NCBI GenBank assembly: GCA_903905065.1 | Contig: CAIVEW010000022.1 | Location: 1-64,000 of the forward strand | Origin: an uncultured Bacteroidota bacterium | Lineage (GTDB): Bacteria > Bacteroidota > Bacteroidia > Chitinophagales > Chitinophagaceae | DNA: 64,000 nt | Direction of reading: 5' to 3' | Part shown: positions 1-8,650 of the stretch, piece after piece | Position numbering within the stretch: position 1 is the first letter of the stretch | Layout of the letters: the number at the start of each line of letters is the position of its first letter | Position numbers and translations under genes: made by a program | The notes under the pieces: model-generated | The model's database searches: none | Seen by the model: only the letters and a program-made list of their open reading frames with translations | Told to the model about the DNA's origin: nothing

Positions 1-137
1 CGCAGATATCATATCTTATGCATTATAGCAGCGTAGCCCATCTTTCCGCGCAGTTCAAGAAAGTTACCGGGCTTACACCGACACACTTTAAACAATTGAA
101 GGATAAAAGAAGATCAATGTTGGATAGCTGTACATAG
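1..137 (+). CDS. AraC-family transcriptional regulator, C-terminal end (partial)
   Basis: Only the last 44 codons are inside the window; the reading frame begins at base 3 and ends with TAG at 135-137. The translated tail contains HYSSVAHLSAQFKK followed by GLTPTHFKQ, the second helix-turn-helix and recognition helix region of AraC/XylS regulators. It closely resembles the matching part of the regulator on the opposite strand at 1217-1777, at both protein and DNA level. The target is unknown, but the cupin gene starts about 130 bases downstream on the same strand. Too short for its own ligand class to be judged. Confidence 0.8.
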   Translation, partial: QISYLMHYSSVAHLSAQFKKVTGLTPTHFKQLKDKRRSMLDSCT

Positions 138-268
138 CTTATTCCTTGAAATTAGCACTGCTGCATATTTTAAGACTACCTTGCGCACAGATAACTGAAA
201 ATATTACCGCTTACGAATAATGCTATTTCGGATTTTATGGCAACTTAACCAATGTAATTCAAACTAGT

Positions 269-634
269 ATGACTGATCAACAAAAGGAAGAAACATTTTT
301 GAAGGGTGAAATTGAGAAGGGGAATCCATACATCATCGTGGAGATCATTGAATATGTACCCAATTCGGTAGTGAGCAAAACAATAATCAGGAAGTCCACT
401 GGCAACATTAGTGTAATGTCCTTTGACACAGGAGAAGGTTTGGCGGAAAAGACATCTCCCTTCGATAGTTTTGCCCAGATAATAGAAGGAAAAGCAGAGA
501 TCGTCATTAACAATGTCTGCCATTTATTGCAGACAGGAATGGGTATAGTGATCCCTGCACACGCTTCAAATTATATAAAGCAGGACGGCAGATTTAAGAT
601 GATCCTAACGATTATCAAAAGCGGCTATGAATAA
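269..634 (+). CDS. Cupin-domain protein
   Basis: A 121-residue protein with a single small beta-barrel of the cupin type. Typical features are the GEGL segment near residue 52, the IIEGKAEIVIN stretch (about 73-83) and the GMGIVIPAHASNYI segment (about 90-103), which match the two conserved cupin motifs. The metal-binding histidines are only partly present (H98 is clear), so an enzymatic role is uncertain; many such small cupins bind a ligand or act in stress responses. It follows the truncated AraC gene on the same strand. The sequence starts MTDQQKEE at an ATG with no better start upstream. Confidence 0.75.
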   Translation: MTDQQKEETFLKGEIEKGNPYIIVEIIEYVPNSVVSKTIIRKSTGNISVMSFDTGEGLAEKTSPFDSFAQIIEGKAEIVINNVCHLLQTGMGIVIPAHASNYIKQDGRFKMILTIIKSGYE

Positions 635-705
635 CTGGCTCCGCGCCATTCTTCTTTGTGCGCAACTGACAGATACCATTCGTGAGATTCTGATCCTTTC
701 CAGAC

Positions 706-831
706 ATGCTTCTTTCTAAGGCTTTGGTTTATATACAGTCTCATAATAAAAGCGGGTTGCCGGGATTTTACATTGCCATTGCCTTTAATGTTTTAGCAGT
801 AATCGGTTTTTCATTAACCGGATTAGTGTGA
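706..831 (+). CDS. Possible very small membrane protein (41 aa)
   Basis: An ATG-to-TGA frame of 42 codons in the gap after the cupin gene. The C-terminal half (FYIAIAFNVLAVIGFSLTGL) would make one membrane helix. No family is recognised, and the piece could equally be the remnant of a larger membrane protein. Reported at low confidence because short frames like this arise by chance. Confidence 0.2.
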   Translation: MLLSKALVYIQSHNKSGLPGFYIAIAFNVLAVIGFSLTGLV

Positions 832-895
832 ATAGCAGAACTTCATAATGCATAATACTTATTTAACATATGAACATCGAAATTGAATGAGAGTG

Positions 896-1117
896 TCACA
901 AAGCAAAATTGAACATCCCTACGTAAAGTGCACTTGACTGTGCTTTCTCATGATTTCCCGCCTCGTGGTGCTTTGCCGCATCCAGGTGATGTTTCGCTGC
1001 CTGCTGGTGATGTGCAGCCGCTTGCTTGTGGTTTTCAATGCCTTTTTGTACTTCCCCCGCATTTGGCTGTTTTACTTCGTCATTACTTTCTCCCGGATTT
1101 TTTGCTGTAGTTGACAT
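896..1117 (-). CDS. Small histidine-rich helical protein, C-terminus probably truncated
   Basis: A 73-residue, very hydrophilic protein with repeated helical units: HKQAAAHHQQAAKHH then LDAAKHHEAGNHEKA. The same pattern is common in small Bacteroidota proteins of unknown function. In those relatives, as I recall them, the NHEKA segment is followed by more histidine- and alanine-rich sequence; here the frame ends with an unrelated hydrophobic tail (ALYVGMFNFAL). I infer that the 3' end was lost or replaced. The ATG at 1115-1117 is the only plausible start. Function unknown. Confidence 0.55.
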   Translation of the reverse strand: MSTTAKNPGESNDEVKQPNAGEVQKGIENHKQAAAHHQQAAKHHLDAAKHHEAGNHEKAQSSALYVGMFNFAL

Positions 1118-1216
1118 TCTTAAGATGTATTATATCGTGAAAGAATTTTCACAAGGCAAAGTTGAACCGTTATAATCCATGAAGCGTTACACCCTTTAAT
1201 AGAAAAGTTACATGTT

Positions 1217-1777
1217 TCACACATCCTCAAGCATCACAGTCCTTTTCTGGTTCTGCTGCTTATATACGGATGGGGAAACGTGGGTTATCTTCTTAAACTG
1301 ATTGGATAGGTGCGCTACGCTGCTATAGTGTAATTTATACGATATTTCTGTCAAGTTCAGTTCGTTGTATTGCAGCAATTCTTTTACCATTTCAATTTTG
1401 TGCATCATAATATACTGCCTGATGCTGACATGTTTTACCGCAGAAAATACATTTGCGAGATAGGTATAATCCAATCCAAGGCTTTTGCTGATGTAGACGG
1501 AGTAGTTCATCAGTTGTTCATCATCCGAATAATGGATCATTTCAATAATGATAGTCTTTATTTTTTCGACAAGAATACTCTTTTTATCTTCAAGCAAATC
1601 TAAGCCCGAGGGCAAAAGATTGGCTCTAAGTTGTAGTCTTTGGACGGGTGTACTTAGTATCTGTAGTTTAACTAAACCAAGGTCGATTACAAGGTATTTC
1701 ATTTCAAGTTTCATTAGTTCTTCCGCAACCAGCAACTTGCACCGCAGGCTGACCATATTCTTTATATACAACACCAT
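1217..1777 (-). CDS. AraC-family transcriptional regulator with short HMA-like N-terminus
   Basis: A 186-residue regulator. The C-terminal 100 residues form the AraC double helix-turn-helix: YLANVFSAVKHVSIRQYIM (first HTH) and LTEISYKLHYSSVAHLSNQF (second). The N-terminal stretch (IKNMVSLRCKLLVAEELMKL) looks like the heavy-metal-associated-like start seen in a Bacteroidota AraC subgroup, where MVCxRC is usual; here the first cysteine is serine. That change may abolish ligand or metal sensing. It lies opposite in direction to its paralogue at 1-137. Targets are unknown. Confidence 0.85.
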   Translation of the reverse strand: MVLYIKNMVSLRCKLLVAEELMKLEMKYLVIDLGLVKLQILSTPVQRLQLRANLLPSGLDLLEDKKSILVEKIKTIIIEMIHYSDDEQLMNYSVYISKSLGLDYTYLANVFSAVKHVSIRQYIMMHKIEMVKELLQYNELNLTEISYKLHYSSVAHLSNQFKKITHVSPSVYKQQNQKRTVMLEDV

Positions 1778-2226
1778 AACCAGTTTATTAAATAAAGTGA
1801 ATATTAAACCATTATTACTGGAGGTGTATTAAAGCATCAATTAATGGCTTTTCATATTCTTTCAGTTATAAGCTACTAATAATATGGTAGCAAAACTGTG
1901 CCGTTATGGCAAAATATGACTAGAATCATGTATTCATAACAATGGTGATCGTTATCGACAAAAAACAGCAATCGTTATCTTGAAAAATTTCAATGCCACT
2001 ACCGGGGATGTGTTGGAAGCGACTAAACTGGGCACTTGTAAAATCGCCGGCTGTACTAATAGCAACAGCAAAGTAGTGCCAGAAATAAAGAATCCTGGCT
2101 AACTTTATCTCAATACTCTGAGTTTTAATGAGGACTTTAATATTAAAAAAATATAGTTTATTTATTTGGATGTCAATCTCTCCCTGTCATGTTTGGCAAT
2201 AGATGGATTACACAATGTCAAGTGTC
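1778..2226. other. Intergenic stretch without a convincing gene
   Basis: About 450 AT-rich bases between the AraC gene and the VIT-type gene. A frame of roughly 60 codons is open on the plus strand at 1920-2102 (containing EATKLGTCKIAGCTNSNSK) but has no ATG, only an internal TTG, and no recognised family. It may be debris of an older gene. No hairpin or repeat stands out. Confidence 0.4.
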
Positions 2227-2928
2227 CTAGGCTGTTTTTACCCCAAACAGATATCCCACCAGCGCTGTAACGCCCATTGCTAAAGTCCCCCAGAAGCAGA
2301 TTCGGATGATGCTCCTTCTCATATGAGACCCACCGGCCTTGGCAGCAACCCCACCCGAAAGCGCAAGGAATGCGATGGCACACACATACAATAACACTAC
2401 CATCATGTGGACGGGAGCGAACAAGGATACCAAAAAAGGGAGAAGGCCTCCGGAAATGAATGAAGCGCCGGATGCAAGAGCTGCCTGAAGGGGCTTAGGC
2501 GTCGAAAACTCGTTAATGCCCAGTTCGTCCTTGGCATGCGCCTCAAGCGCATTTTTACTGGTCAGCTGTTCTGCTACCTGTAGTGCCAAATTGCTGTCCA
2601 ATCCCCTTTTTTCATAAATTTTCGCGAGTTCTTTCAATTCGATGTCAGGCATCGTCTCCAATTCATTCTTCTCTCTTGCCAGATCTGCTGTTTCAATATC
2701 AGACTGGGAACTGACGGAAACATATTCACCTGCTGCCATTGACAGGGCTCCCGCTACGAGTCCGGCTAAAGCGGCAAGAACTATCGGGCTTCTGGTAGTG
2801 CTTGCAGCAGCTATGCCAATTGCAATACTAGTAGTAGACAATATCCCATCGTTTGCTCCCAACACAGCGGCTCGCAGCCAGCCACTTCTATTTGAATAAT
2901 GCTTCTCCAGTTCCATATTTAATTTCAT
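2227..2928 (-). CDS. VIT1/CCC1-family iron/manganese transporter
   Basis: An integral membrane protein of the vacuolar iron transporter family, expected to move Fe2+ or Mn2+ across the inner membrane. The family signature is visible: GWLRAAVLGANDGILSTTSI at the start of the first helix, then GALSMAAGEYVSVSSQSDIE, a cytoplasmic helical domain rich in acidic residues (ARE.. to NEFSTPKP), and the last three helices with SGGLLPFLVSLF. The frame is open to a GTG at 2940, but the ATG at 2926-2928 (MKLNMELEKHYS) gives the usual N-terminus. It stands alone between an AraC gene and the mobilization block. Confidence 0.9.
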   Translation of the reverse strand: MKLNMELEKHYSNRSGWLRAAVLGANDGILSTTSIAIGIAAASTTRSPIVLAALAGLVAGALSMAAGEYVSVSSQSDIETADLAREKNELETMPDIELKELAKIYEKRGLDSNLALQVAEQLTSKNALEAHAKDELGINEFSTPKPLQAALASGASFISGGLLPFLVSLFAPVHMMVVLLYVCAIAFLALSGGVAAKAGGSHMRRSIIRICFWGTLAMGVTALVGYLFGVKTA

Positions 2929-2940
2929 TTGTTTAAACAC

Positions 2941-3218
2941 CTATTAAGCATCTGCAACAATAAAAGACGGTTGTAAATTGCTTTAAGGCAAAATAACCGG
3001 ACAATTTGTTTCCAAGTTAGTTAAAGCAAGGAAATGTTGTATAGTCATAAAATTCCCGGTCAACAATGGGTATTGTGAATATCATAACAAGACCTTGCCA
3101 CAGCCGATTCTAATTTCAACTTCTCTGTTGTTAAATCAGGGTGAACTCCATAGAGCACTAATATTGTCAGTCTTATAAGCTAAACATTAAGTTTAGCCAA
3201 TGCAGTCAGGTCAATTAA
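2941..3218. other. Intergenic gap, nothing recognised
   Basis: About 280 AT-rich bases between the VIT transporter start and the end of the coupling-protein gene. I see no coding frame, strong hairpin or repeat. It probably holds the transporter promoter. Confidence 0.4.
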
Positions 3219-5204
3219 TCATCCCTTCCTGATGATCAGGTGGACCATTGAAGGGTCATTCAGCAGCCTTTCCATTTCAGCCTGCACTATGTCCTGAATA
3301 TCCTGTTTTACCTGTGTATAATTCCGTTGTACTACGCTATTGTCCAGCGTGCGTATTACGGGTATTTGTTTGTAGTGTCGCTGTTCCTGTTGTAATGCAT
3401 CATGGTCGTTGATGATCTCACAATGAAAGGTCTTCAGCTCTATCTTGTTATCGGGATCATCTGCGACCATACCTACAAACTCACCTGAACTCAGGGAAGA
3501 TATAGCCGATGGGGGCACCGCAGATTCCAGCTGCTTTGAATGGCTAATGGAAGTGTCCTGGCTGTTGATAGACAAGCTTTCCCTGTCCTGCATGATCTTC
3601 CCGAACCGTTCTGAAAGCTGCTTTGCCGTATCCCCTGTTACCTGTCCGGAAACAATGTTACCAACGATATTCATGATGACGTCGGCTTGTTCCCTGCCGT
3701 AGTCTTTGCGGAGCTGACTAAAGTCCTGTATACCCAGGCAGGTAGCTACCTTATTGCTCCGGGCGGTTGCTATAAGGCTATCCATGTTATTAAGGTAGAT
3801 GGTCGGGAACTCGTCAAAGATGAGGCTGCTCTTTAGCTTTCCTTTTTTGTTTACCAGCTTGACCAACCTGTTTACATAGAGCGACAGTACAGCACCATAT
3901 ATCTGTATCTTTTGGGGATTATTGCCCATGCATACGAGCTTTGGCTTTTCTGGGTCATTGATGTCGAGGGTAAAATCAGTGCCTGAGAGCACATAATACA
4001 GTTGGGGTGATGACAGCCTGGCCATAGCAACCTTAGCCGAGGCGATCTGTCCTTCCAGCTGCTCCATGACATCATTCAGGTAGGCATTCACGAAGGGGTT
4101 AATCAACACATCTACTTCCTTTTCCAGTCTTAGCAATGTAAAGAGGTTGTCATAATCCAGCTGCATCAGCTCGATTACATGGGGTAGGGTACAGAACTCC
4201 CCATCCTGGTATTTGCGCAGGAACCATATGATTGCGGTGAGAAAGTTAATCGGAGATTCCACAAAGAAGTCACCTTGCTTTTTGATCCATTCCCTGTTCA
4301 ACCCCATAAGTATAGTTCTTGCTGATTCAGCCGCATCAGTGATGTCAAGCATGCCGGAGGGATCCAGCGGGTTACACCGGTGTGTCCTTGAGAGATCGTC
4401 AAAGTTGATTACGTAGAATTCCGGAACGACCTTATAAGCGCTTTTATTGGCTAACCATGTGTTGTAGACGATGACCGAGAGGTCATCAAACTTGAAGTCA
4501 TAGACGAACATCGAAAAGCCTTTTTTGATATGCTGGGTGATGAAGTGGCGGATGACAAAGTAGGACTTGCCTGAACCGGGTGAACCCAGGACGAGCAATG
4601 CCCTGAACGGATTAATAATATTGATCCAGCTGTTGCGGACCTTCCCCTTCAGGTTATAACGTGCCGGCAGGTTAACGGAAAATTCGTTCTCCAGCAATCG
4701 CTCTTCCTGCGGGAAAGTTTCGTTTTCCTTATTGAAAATATCTTTGCTGTTCAGTCGTTGATGGATCACTCTTGACAATAGCGTGCCTCCTGATAAAGCC
4801 AGCAGGTAGCCGACTGATGTCAGCCCGATATAGATGGAGGCGATGGCAGTGATACTCATTGGTAGTAATAATAAAAAATAAGAAATGAAATAGAGAAACA
4901 GTCCGGTTCCGACATAGCGGAAAGCCGTTTTATAGCTTAGATTTTCGTCCTTTCGTCCTTTTGCTCCCATCAATGAAATGGCCAGTAAGGCAAGCGCAAA
5001 GAACTTAGATGTATGAAAAGTGTTGAATAATCCTGTGCGCTTTATGTTACCCATCAGTCTGTCCGTAAGCGGCACGGTAAGCTGCCAATGAGCAAAAGCC
5101 CCATACAGATAATAGTAGAAGTGGAGCGCCAGCAGGGCTATGCTGAGCAGCCTGGTCATGTCGAGTATCTTCCTTAGTGCCTGTTCGTTTTCTCCTGTTT
5201 GCAT
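3219..5204 (-). CDS. TraG/VirD4-type conjugative coupling protein (MobC-like in Bacteroidetes elements)
   Basis: A type IV coupling ATPase that links the relaxase-DNA complex to a mating pore. It has about four predicted membrane helices in the first 140 residues, then a Walker A motif GSPGSGKS near residue 210, a Walker B-like LIFDEFPTIYL near 475 and a conserved TCLGIQDFSQLRKDYG segment. Length (661 aa) fits the family. The frame opens at a TTG, so the ATG at 5202-5204 was chosen. It follows the relaxase gene by under 20 bases and forms the last gene of the mob operon. No other mating-pore genes are present, so the element must borrow a pore. Confidence 0.92.
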   Translation of the reverse strand: MQTGENEQALRKILDMTRLLSIALLALHFYYYLYGAFAHWQLTVPLTDRLMGNIKRTGLFNTFHTSKFFALALLAISLMGAKGRKDENLSYKTAFRYVGTGLFLYFISYFLLLLPMSITAIASIYIGLTSVGYLLALSGGTLLSRVIHQRLNSKDIFNKENETFPQEERLLENEFSVNLPARYNLKGKVRNSWINIINPFRALLVLGSPGSGKSYFVIRHFITQHIKKGFSMFVYDFKFDDLSVIVYNTWLANKSAYKVVPEFYVINFDDLSRTHRCNPLDPSGMLDITDAAESARTILMGLNREWIKKQGDFFVESPINFLTAIIWFLRKYQDGEFCTLPHVIELMQLDYDNLFTLLRLEKEVDVLINPFVNAYLNDVMEQLEGQIASAKVAMARLSSPQLYYVLSGTDFTLDINDPEKPKLVCMGNNPQKIQIYGAVLSLYVNRLVKLVNKKGKLKSSLIFDEFPTIYLNNMDSLIATARSNKVATCLGIQDFSQLRKDYGREQADVIMNIVGNIVSGQVTGDTAKQLSERFGKIMQDRESLSINSQDTSISHSKQLESAVPPSAISSLSSGEFVGMVADDPDNKIELKTFHCEIINDHDALQQEQRHYKQIPVIRTLDNSVVQRNYTQVKQDIQDIVQAEMERLLNDPSMVHLIIRKG

Positions 5205-5222
5205 CACCAAATATTTTAATTG

Positions 5223-6488
5223 TTACAGACGCTTATTTTTGCGCCTTTTTCTTTTCTTGCGCAGACCGGCAGGTACATAATCAAACGACTTTTCTGGTTC
5301 CAGCAGAATCTCCAATACACTACTTATGTCCGATGCCAGCCGGTTGTCTATTCGTTTGAAATATTCTTCCGGGAGTTTGTCCTGCGCATAAGGAGGTGCG
5401 GCAAAATACTCTTGAGCTGGAACTGGTTTTACATCCATACCGCACCGCTCCAATATGCCCTTGGCGCTATATTTTTTACCCAGTACGCTGCCGTTGAATA
5501 CGCATTTTGTCTGATGATCAACATATGTCATACCGTAGATAATGCCATCATCATTCTGCCTGATGATGGCTGCCACGCCTTCTTTTTCCAGCGTCGAGAT
5601 CAAACCGCTGATTGTCAATCCCGGTTGCCTGGCAAATGCCATATCAATTATGTTCTTCAACCTGGTTTTATGCGGCTGGCGTTTCCGATCGTTGCCTTTG
5701 AACATTGGTTCCAGGTTCTTCAGGGTAGGCTTGCTGTAGAAGTCGCTCGCCTTGATTGGTACACCCACTTTGTTTCCTTGCATGTCTATTATGCGGTATG
5801 ACAATCCATGACCCTGGTAAATCCTGGAGCCTTCACTGCCCCTGTCGGCAAATACATTATACAATTTGAGCACCGCGTTCAGCTCATGTAAACTAGTGAA
5901 TTTGTAATCTTTTAGCACTGCATCAAGTACAATGGTTATTGCACGTTTGGTACCCGCCTTTCCATACAATGCCTTCTGCACGTTTACGGGTTTCAGTTCA
6001 TATGCGCCAGACAGCCTGCTGCCCTCCGCCTTCTTCAAGCCATACACTTCCTCCAGCTCTTTACGTGCCTTTTCGGACTGGTTACGCCCTATGTTCTGTG
6101 TGTCTATCCTGCTGCCATCATCCCTTACCTTCACCGATACGATATGTATATGTGGGTGCCCTGCATCGAAGTGCTGATACACCAGATATGGCTGTTCGCC
6201 GAAGCCAATTTTCTCCATATACCGGTCTGCGATCTCTGCCAAAAGCTCCTTCGACGGCGATTCAGAGGGGTCGAAATTCAGCGAGATATGCACGCTGTTG
6301 CGTGTCACATTCTCGTTCAGCGCTGCTTGATGAAGCAACATATTCAGCTTGTTTTTAAAGGAAAGCTGCTCTGCATCCATAGGGTAATTGGTAGCCGATA
6401 TCAACTCTGCTACGCCTTCCTTCACCTTATTCTCATTGTAGTTCAGGATGCGGTTGAGGGAATGTCCTGTCTTGATCACTGCAACCAT
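5223..6488 (-). CDS. MOBP-type relaxase/mobilization nuclease (MobB-like)
   Basis: The relaxase nicks the origin of transfer and stays bound to the 5' end of the transferred strand. The N-terminal domain has the likely catalytic tyrosine in ILNYNENKV (Y17) and the histidine triad motif HFDAGHPHIHIV (H106, H111, H113, H115), as in the MobA/VirD2 relaxase domain. The C-terminal part has no recognised fold and ends in a very basic tail (RKKRKRRKNKR). The start overlaps the upstream MobC-type gene by 13 bases, which suggests translational coupling. 421 aa is a normal length. Confidence 0.92.
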   Translation of the reverse strand: MVAVIKTGHSLNRILNYNENKVKEGVAELISATNYPMDAEQLSFKNKLNMLLHQAALNENVTRNSVHISLNFDPSESPSKELLAEIADRYMEKIGFGEQPYLVYQHFDAGHPHIHIVSVKVRDDGSRIDTQNIGRNQSEKARKELEEVYGLKKAEGSRLSGAYELKPVNVQKALYGKAGTKRAITIVLDAVLKDYKFTSLHELNAVLKLYNVFADRGSEGSRIYQGHGLSYRIIDMQGNKVGVPIKASDFYSKPTLKNLEPMFKGNDRKRQPHKTRLKNIIDMAFARQPGLTISGLISTLEKEGVAAIIRQNDDGIIYGMTYVDHQTKCVFNGSVLGKKYSAKGILERCGMDVKPVPAQEYFAAPPYAQDKLPEEYFKRIDNRLASDISSVLEILLEPEKSFDYVPAGLRKKRKRRKNKRL

Positions 6489-6871
6489 TTGTCCGCCATT
6501 TTCCGGATGTGATTCTTTACCTCATCTACCTTATTAAACAATAGTTTTTTCTCCAGTTCATACCCTACAAGCCATTCTTTTATTTCACTGGCCTGGTCAA
6601 GTGTATGCAGCTTTTTTACCACTTGGTTGAAGTTATTGCCGATGCTATTCAGTTCTTTCCGCAGCCGGATAGACTCTGACATAAAGTCATCGAGCGACTT
6701 GTTCCTGTAGGTCGTTACCACAGGTTTTTCAAAGATGATATGCCTAACGAAGTCACTCAGTTTGCGGCACGTACTTTCCTTCCAGCGTTTTTCTACGTCG
6801 CTGTATTCTCCCGGTGTAAGCCGGAGGCCAATAATGCGTGTCCTGTTTGTTTGTGTCTGTCCCATAGACAT
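6476..6871 (-). CDS. Relaxosome accessory protein, MobC/MobA ribbon-helix-helix type
   Basis: A 131-residue DNA-binding protein that assists the relaxase. The N-terminal RTRIIGLRLTPGEYSDVEKR segment is typical of ribbon-helix-helix mobilization proteins, and the later LRKELNSIGNNFNQVVKKLH segment is the hallmark of the MobC family. It is the first gene of the mob operon and sits just downstream of a long palindrome (6934-6972) that is a good oriT candidate. The ATG at 6869-6871 is used; a second ATG two codons later is also possible. Confidence 0.88.
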   Translation of the reverse strand: MSMGQTQTNRTRIIGLRLTPGEYSDVEKRWKESTCRKLSDFVRHIIFEKPVVTTYRNKSLDDFMSESIRLRKELNSIGNNFNQVVKKLHTLDQASEIKEWLVGYELEKKLLFNKVDEVKNHIRKMADKWLQ

Positions 6872-6933
6872 TTATCCATCTTTTACCCTGTATTTTGCGG
6901 CATTCATCCGCCCACGACCCCGGAGTGAATTGG

Positions 6934-6972
6934 CGGCCAGATTCGGTTGTTTAACAACCGGACATCTGGCCG
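6934..6972. repeat. Nested palindrome, candidate origin of transfer (oriT)
   Basis: Outer arms GGCCAGAT (6935-6942) and ATCTGGCC (6964-6971) enclose inner arms CGGTTGTT (6944-6951) and AACAACCG (6953-6960) separated by one base. A C-G pair at 6934/6972 extends the outer stem. The element lies about 65 bases upstream of the relaxosome gene start, where oriT is usually found in mobilizable elements. No nick site could be assigned. Confidence 0.55.
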
Positions 6973-7080
6973 ATTGCTGAAAGGTGCAATCTCCAGACCT
7001 TTAAGATGCCAGACACACCTTAAAATCGCTTCCCAGCCAGTTTCAATGCCGCTATAACATTTTAATAATACAACGGCTGG

Positions 7081-7974
7081 CTACAGTTTCTTTCGCTGCC
7101 GTTTTCGCTGGCCCTTGCCAGCGTTCACCAGCCAGTCATTAACATCTTTAAAGCCGTCATAGGCGTTACTTTCATCCTTATATTTTCCGCTCAGCGCAAG
7201 TGCTTTTCGACTGCAATTTTGTCCGGCTGTATCCCTGTCCAGGTATAGCCCGATGTGTTCATGTTGCTCCAGAAAATGCCTTGCTTTTTCAAAAAATGAA
7301 AGCGAATTCAGGATCATATAGTCATGCAGCGGACCCTCATCTTTCTGCATTGCCCTGAAGGAAAGGAAATCCATAAACCCTTCGAATACCTTTACTTCGC
7401 TGCTTCCATTGCTGAAGGTTGTGACATCTTTGGGTGAGCTGCTCGCTTTAAAATAAGGGTTCCGTAACTCGAAGCCACCGGAGTCATTACGGAAGCCGAT
7501 ACCATAATAATTCCTGTCGTGCAAGCGGTAACTTACCTCCCGGCAGAATGCATTATAAACCTCCGGCGGTATCTCCCGTTGCTGCAGGTAGCGCAATAAA
7601 GGGAACGAGCTAATAACAGTGTCCTTCAGGACGATGATACTATGTTCTTTCACCTGCGTATTGTTTTTATGGGTAATCGGCGGGTGAAAAGAAAAGCCTC
7701 CTGTAACTTTGTCTAAGAAGTCGGCTACGGAACATTGATGGTAAAGGATGCCGAAGTCTATGATGTTTCCCCCTTTTCCCAATCCGTGGTCATACCAGCG
7801 GTTCAGATGCCGGTTGACTTTGAACGACGGCTCATGCTCCCCACGCAGCGGGGACAGGTACCAATAGTCGTTATTGCGAACCTTTGATGGCTCGAAACCA
7901 AGTCCGGACAGATAGCCGACCATGTCGATCATCTTAACTTCCTCAATGCGATGTCTCTGCGAAACCGGCCCCAT
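7081..7974 (-). CDS. CHC2/toprim primase-like protein of a mobilizable element
   Basis: A primase-like protein found in Bacteroidetes mobilizable elements. The N-terminal half has the CHC2-zinc-finger-like core without cysteines: YWYLSPLRGEHEPSFKVNRH and RWYDHGLGKGGNIIDFGILY. The C-terminal half carries a toprim fold with VKVFEGFMDFLSF and HIGLYLDRDTAGQNCSRKAL, the acidic DxD metal site. The frame is open to 8031, but the ATG at 7972-7974 (about 15 residues before the MVGYLSGLGFEP core) gives the usual start. It may prime the complementary strand after transfer. It is convergent to nothing and divergent from the gene at 8130. Confidence 0.82.
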   Translation of the reverse strand: MGPVSQRHRIEEVKMIDMVGYLSGLGFEPSKVRNNDYWYLSPLRGEHEPSFKVNRHLNRWYDHGLGKGGNIIDFGILYHQCSVADFLDKVTGGFSFHPPITHKNNTQVKEHSIIVLKDTVISSFPLLRYLQQREIPPEVYNAFCREVSYRLHDRNYYGIGFRNDSGGFELRNPYFKASSSPKDVTTFSNGSSEVKVFEGFMDFLSFRAMQKDEGPLHDYMILNSLSFFEKARHFLEQHEHIGLYLDRDTAGQNCSRKALALSGKYKDESNAYDGFKDVNDWLVNAGKGQRKRQRKKL

Positions 7975-8066
7975 AATAGCGACGCTTTTATCACCTGTGA
8001 CTTTAACTAAAACGAAGTTACAGGCACCCAAAAGTGTTAAACAAACCTCATCATATTTTAATGACG

Positions 8067-8098
8067 ATTGTTGCTACGGTATAGCGATTTTACTTTTG
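8067..8098 (+). promoter_or_regulatory. Bacteroidota-type promoter for the gene at 8130
   Basis: -33 element ATTG at 8067-8070, a 20-base gap, and a -7 element TACTTTTG at 8091-8098, matching TAnnTTTG. The ATG lies 32 bases downstream. Confidence 0.6.
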
Positions 8099-8129
8099 CT
8101 GGGTATAAAGTAACCTCAAATCTGAAATC

Positions 8130-8429
8130 ATGCTGACCACAAACGAACTTGCCAAAGTATATGATACCATCCTTAGCGCACCGGGCATGACCGAGGCTGT
8201 GAAGATCGATATGAAGCTGTCGCGGAAGAACATCCTGCTGCTGCATTACGTGATCAAGCGGGGCCTGAGCCTGAAGGACGATGATAAGGCTAACCTGCTT
8301 GGGGGTATACCGGAAGAATCCATTAAAGAGCTGGATGCCATTGCTGACGAATACCTTACCAAGTCAGGACTGAACGAACTCAGCAGCAAGCTCAGCGGCC
8401 TTAGCTCAGGCAACAGCGCGAAGGCGTGA
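8130..8429 (+). CDS. Conserved small hypothetical protein of the mobile element
   Basis: A 99-residue acidic, helical protein without membrane segment. Its pattern (LTTNELAKVYDTILSAPGM, then LSRKNILLLHYVIKRGL) is like hypothetical genes I associate with mobilizable Bacteroidota elements, but I cannot name a function. It has its own promoter and is divergent from the primase-like gene. Directly after its stop come two related large inverted repeats, so it may belong to the transfer or replication control of the element. Confidence 0.7.
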   Translation: MLTTNELAKVYDTILSAPGMTEAVKIDMKLSRKNILLLHYVIKRGLSLKDDDKANLLGGIPEESIKELDAIADEYLTKSGLNELSSKLSGLSSGNSAKA

Positions 8430-8436
8430 CAAGACC

Positions 8437-8500
8437 AATAGCATCTTGCGGGAACCGGTCTCCGCCTTCCGGAGCGTTAGGTTTCCCGCATGTTGCTATA
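8437..8500. repeat. Large inverted repeat IR1 with inner hairpin
   Basis: Left arm 8437-8456 (AATAGCATCTTGCGGGAACC) pairs imperfectly with 8480-8500. Inside the loop a second hairpin CTCCG-CCTTC-CGGAG (8460-8474) is present. A sequence-related inverted repeat follows at 8586-8650. No T-run follows, so it is not a standard terminator. Confidence 0.6.
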
Positions 8501-8585
8501 CCGCTATCGAAACTGCCATCTGTTCCGAAGGAAGGGATGGCGTTTGCAGACGCTGTAATTTTTTTGCGGCAGACCATCTACTACC

Positions 8586-8650
8586 AATAGCGTGTTGGCG
8601 GGAATAGATTTTATAGCTACTTATGCTTTAAGTCCCGGCAAGTCGCTATT
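8586..8650. repeat. Large inverted repeat IR2, related to IR1
   Basis: Left arm 8586-8603 (AATAGCGTGTTGGCGGGA) pairs with 8633-8650 (TCCCGGCAAGTCGCTATT) with three mismatches. It starts with the same ACCAATAGC sequence as IR1, but the loop differs and has no inner hairpin. The pair fills most of the 290-base gap between two genes. Confidence 0.6.
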
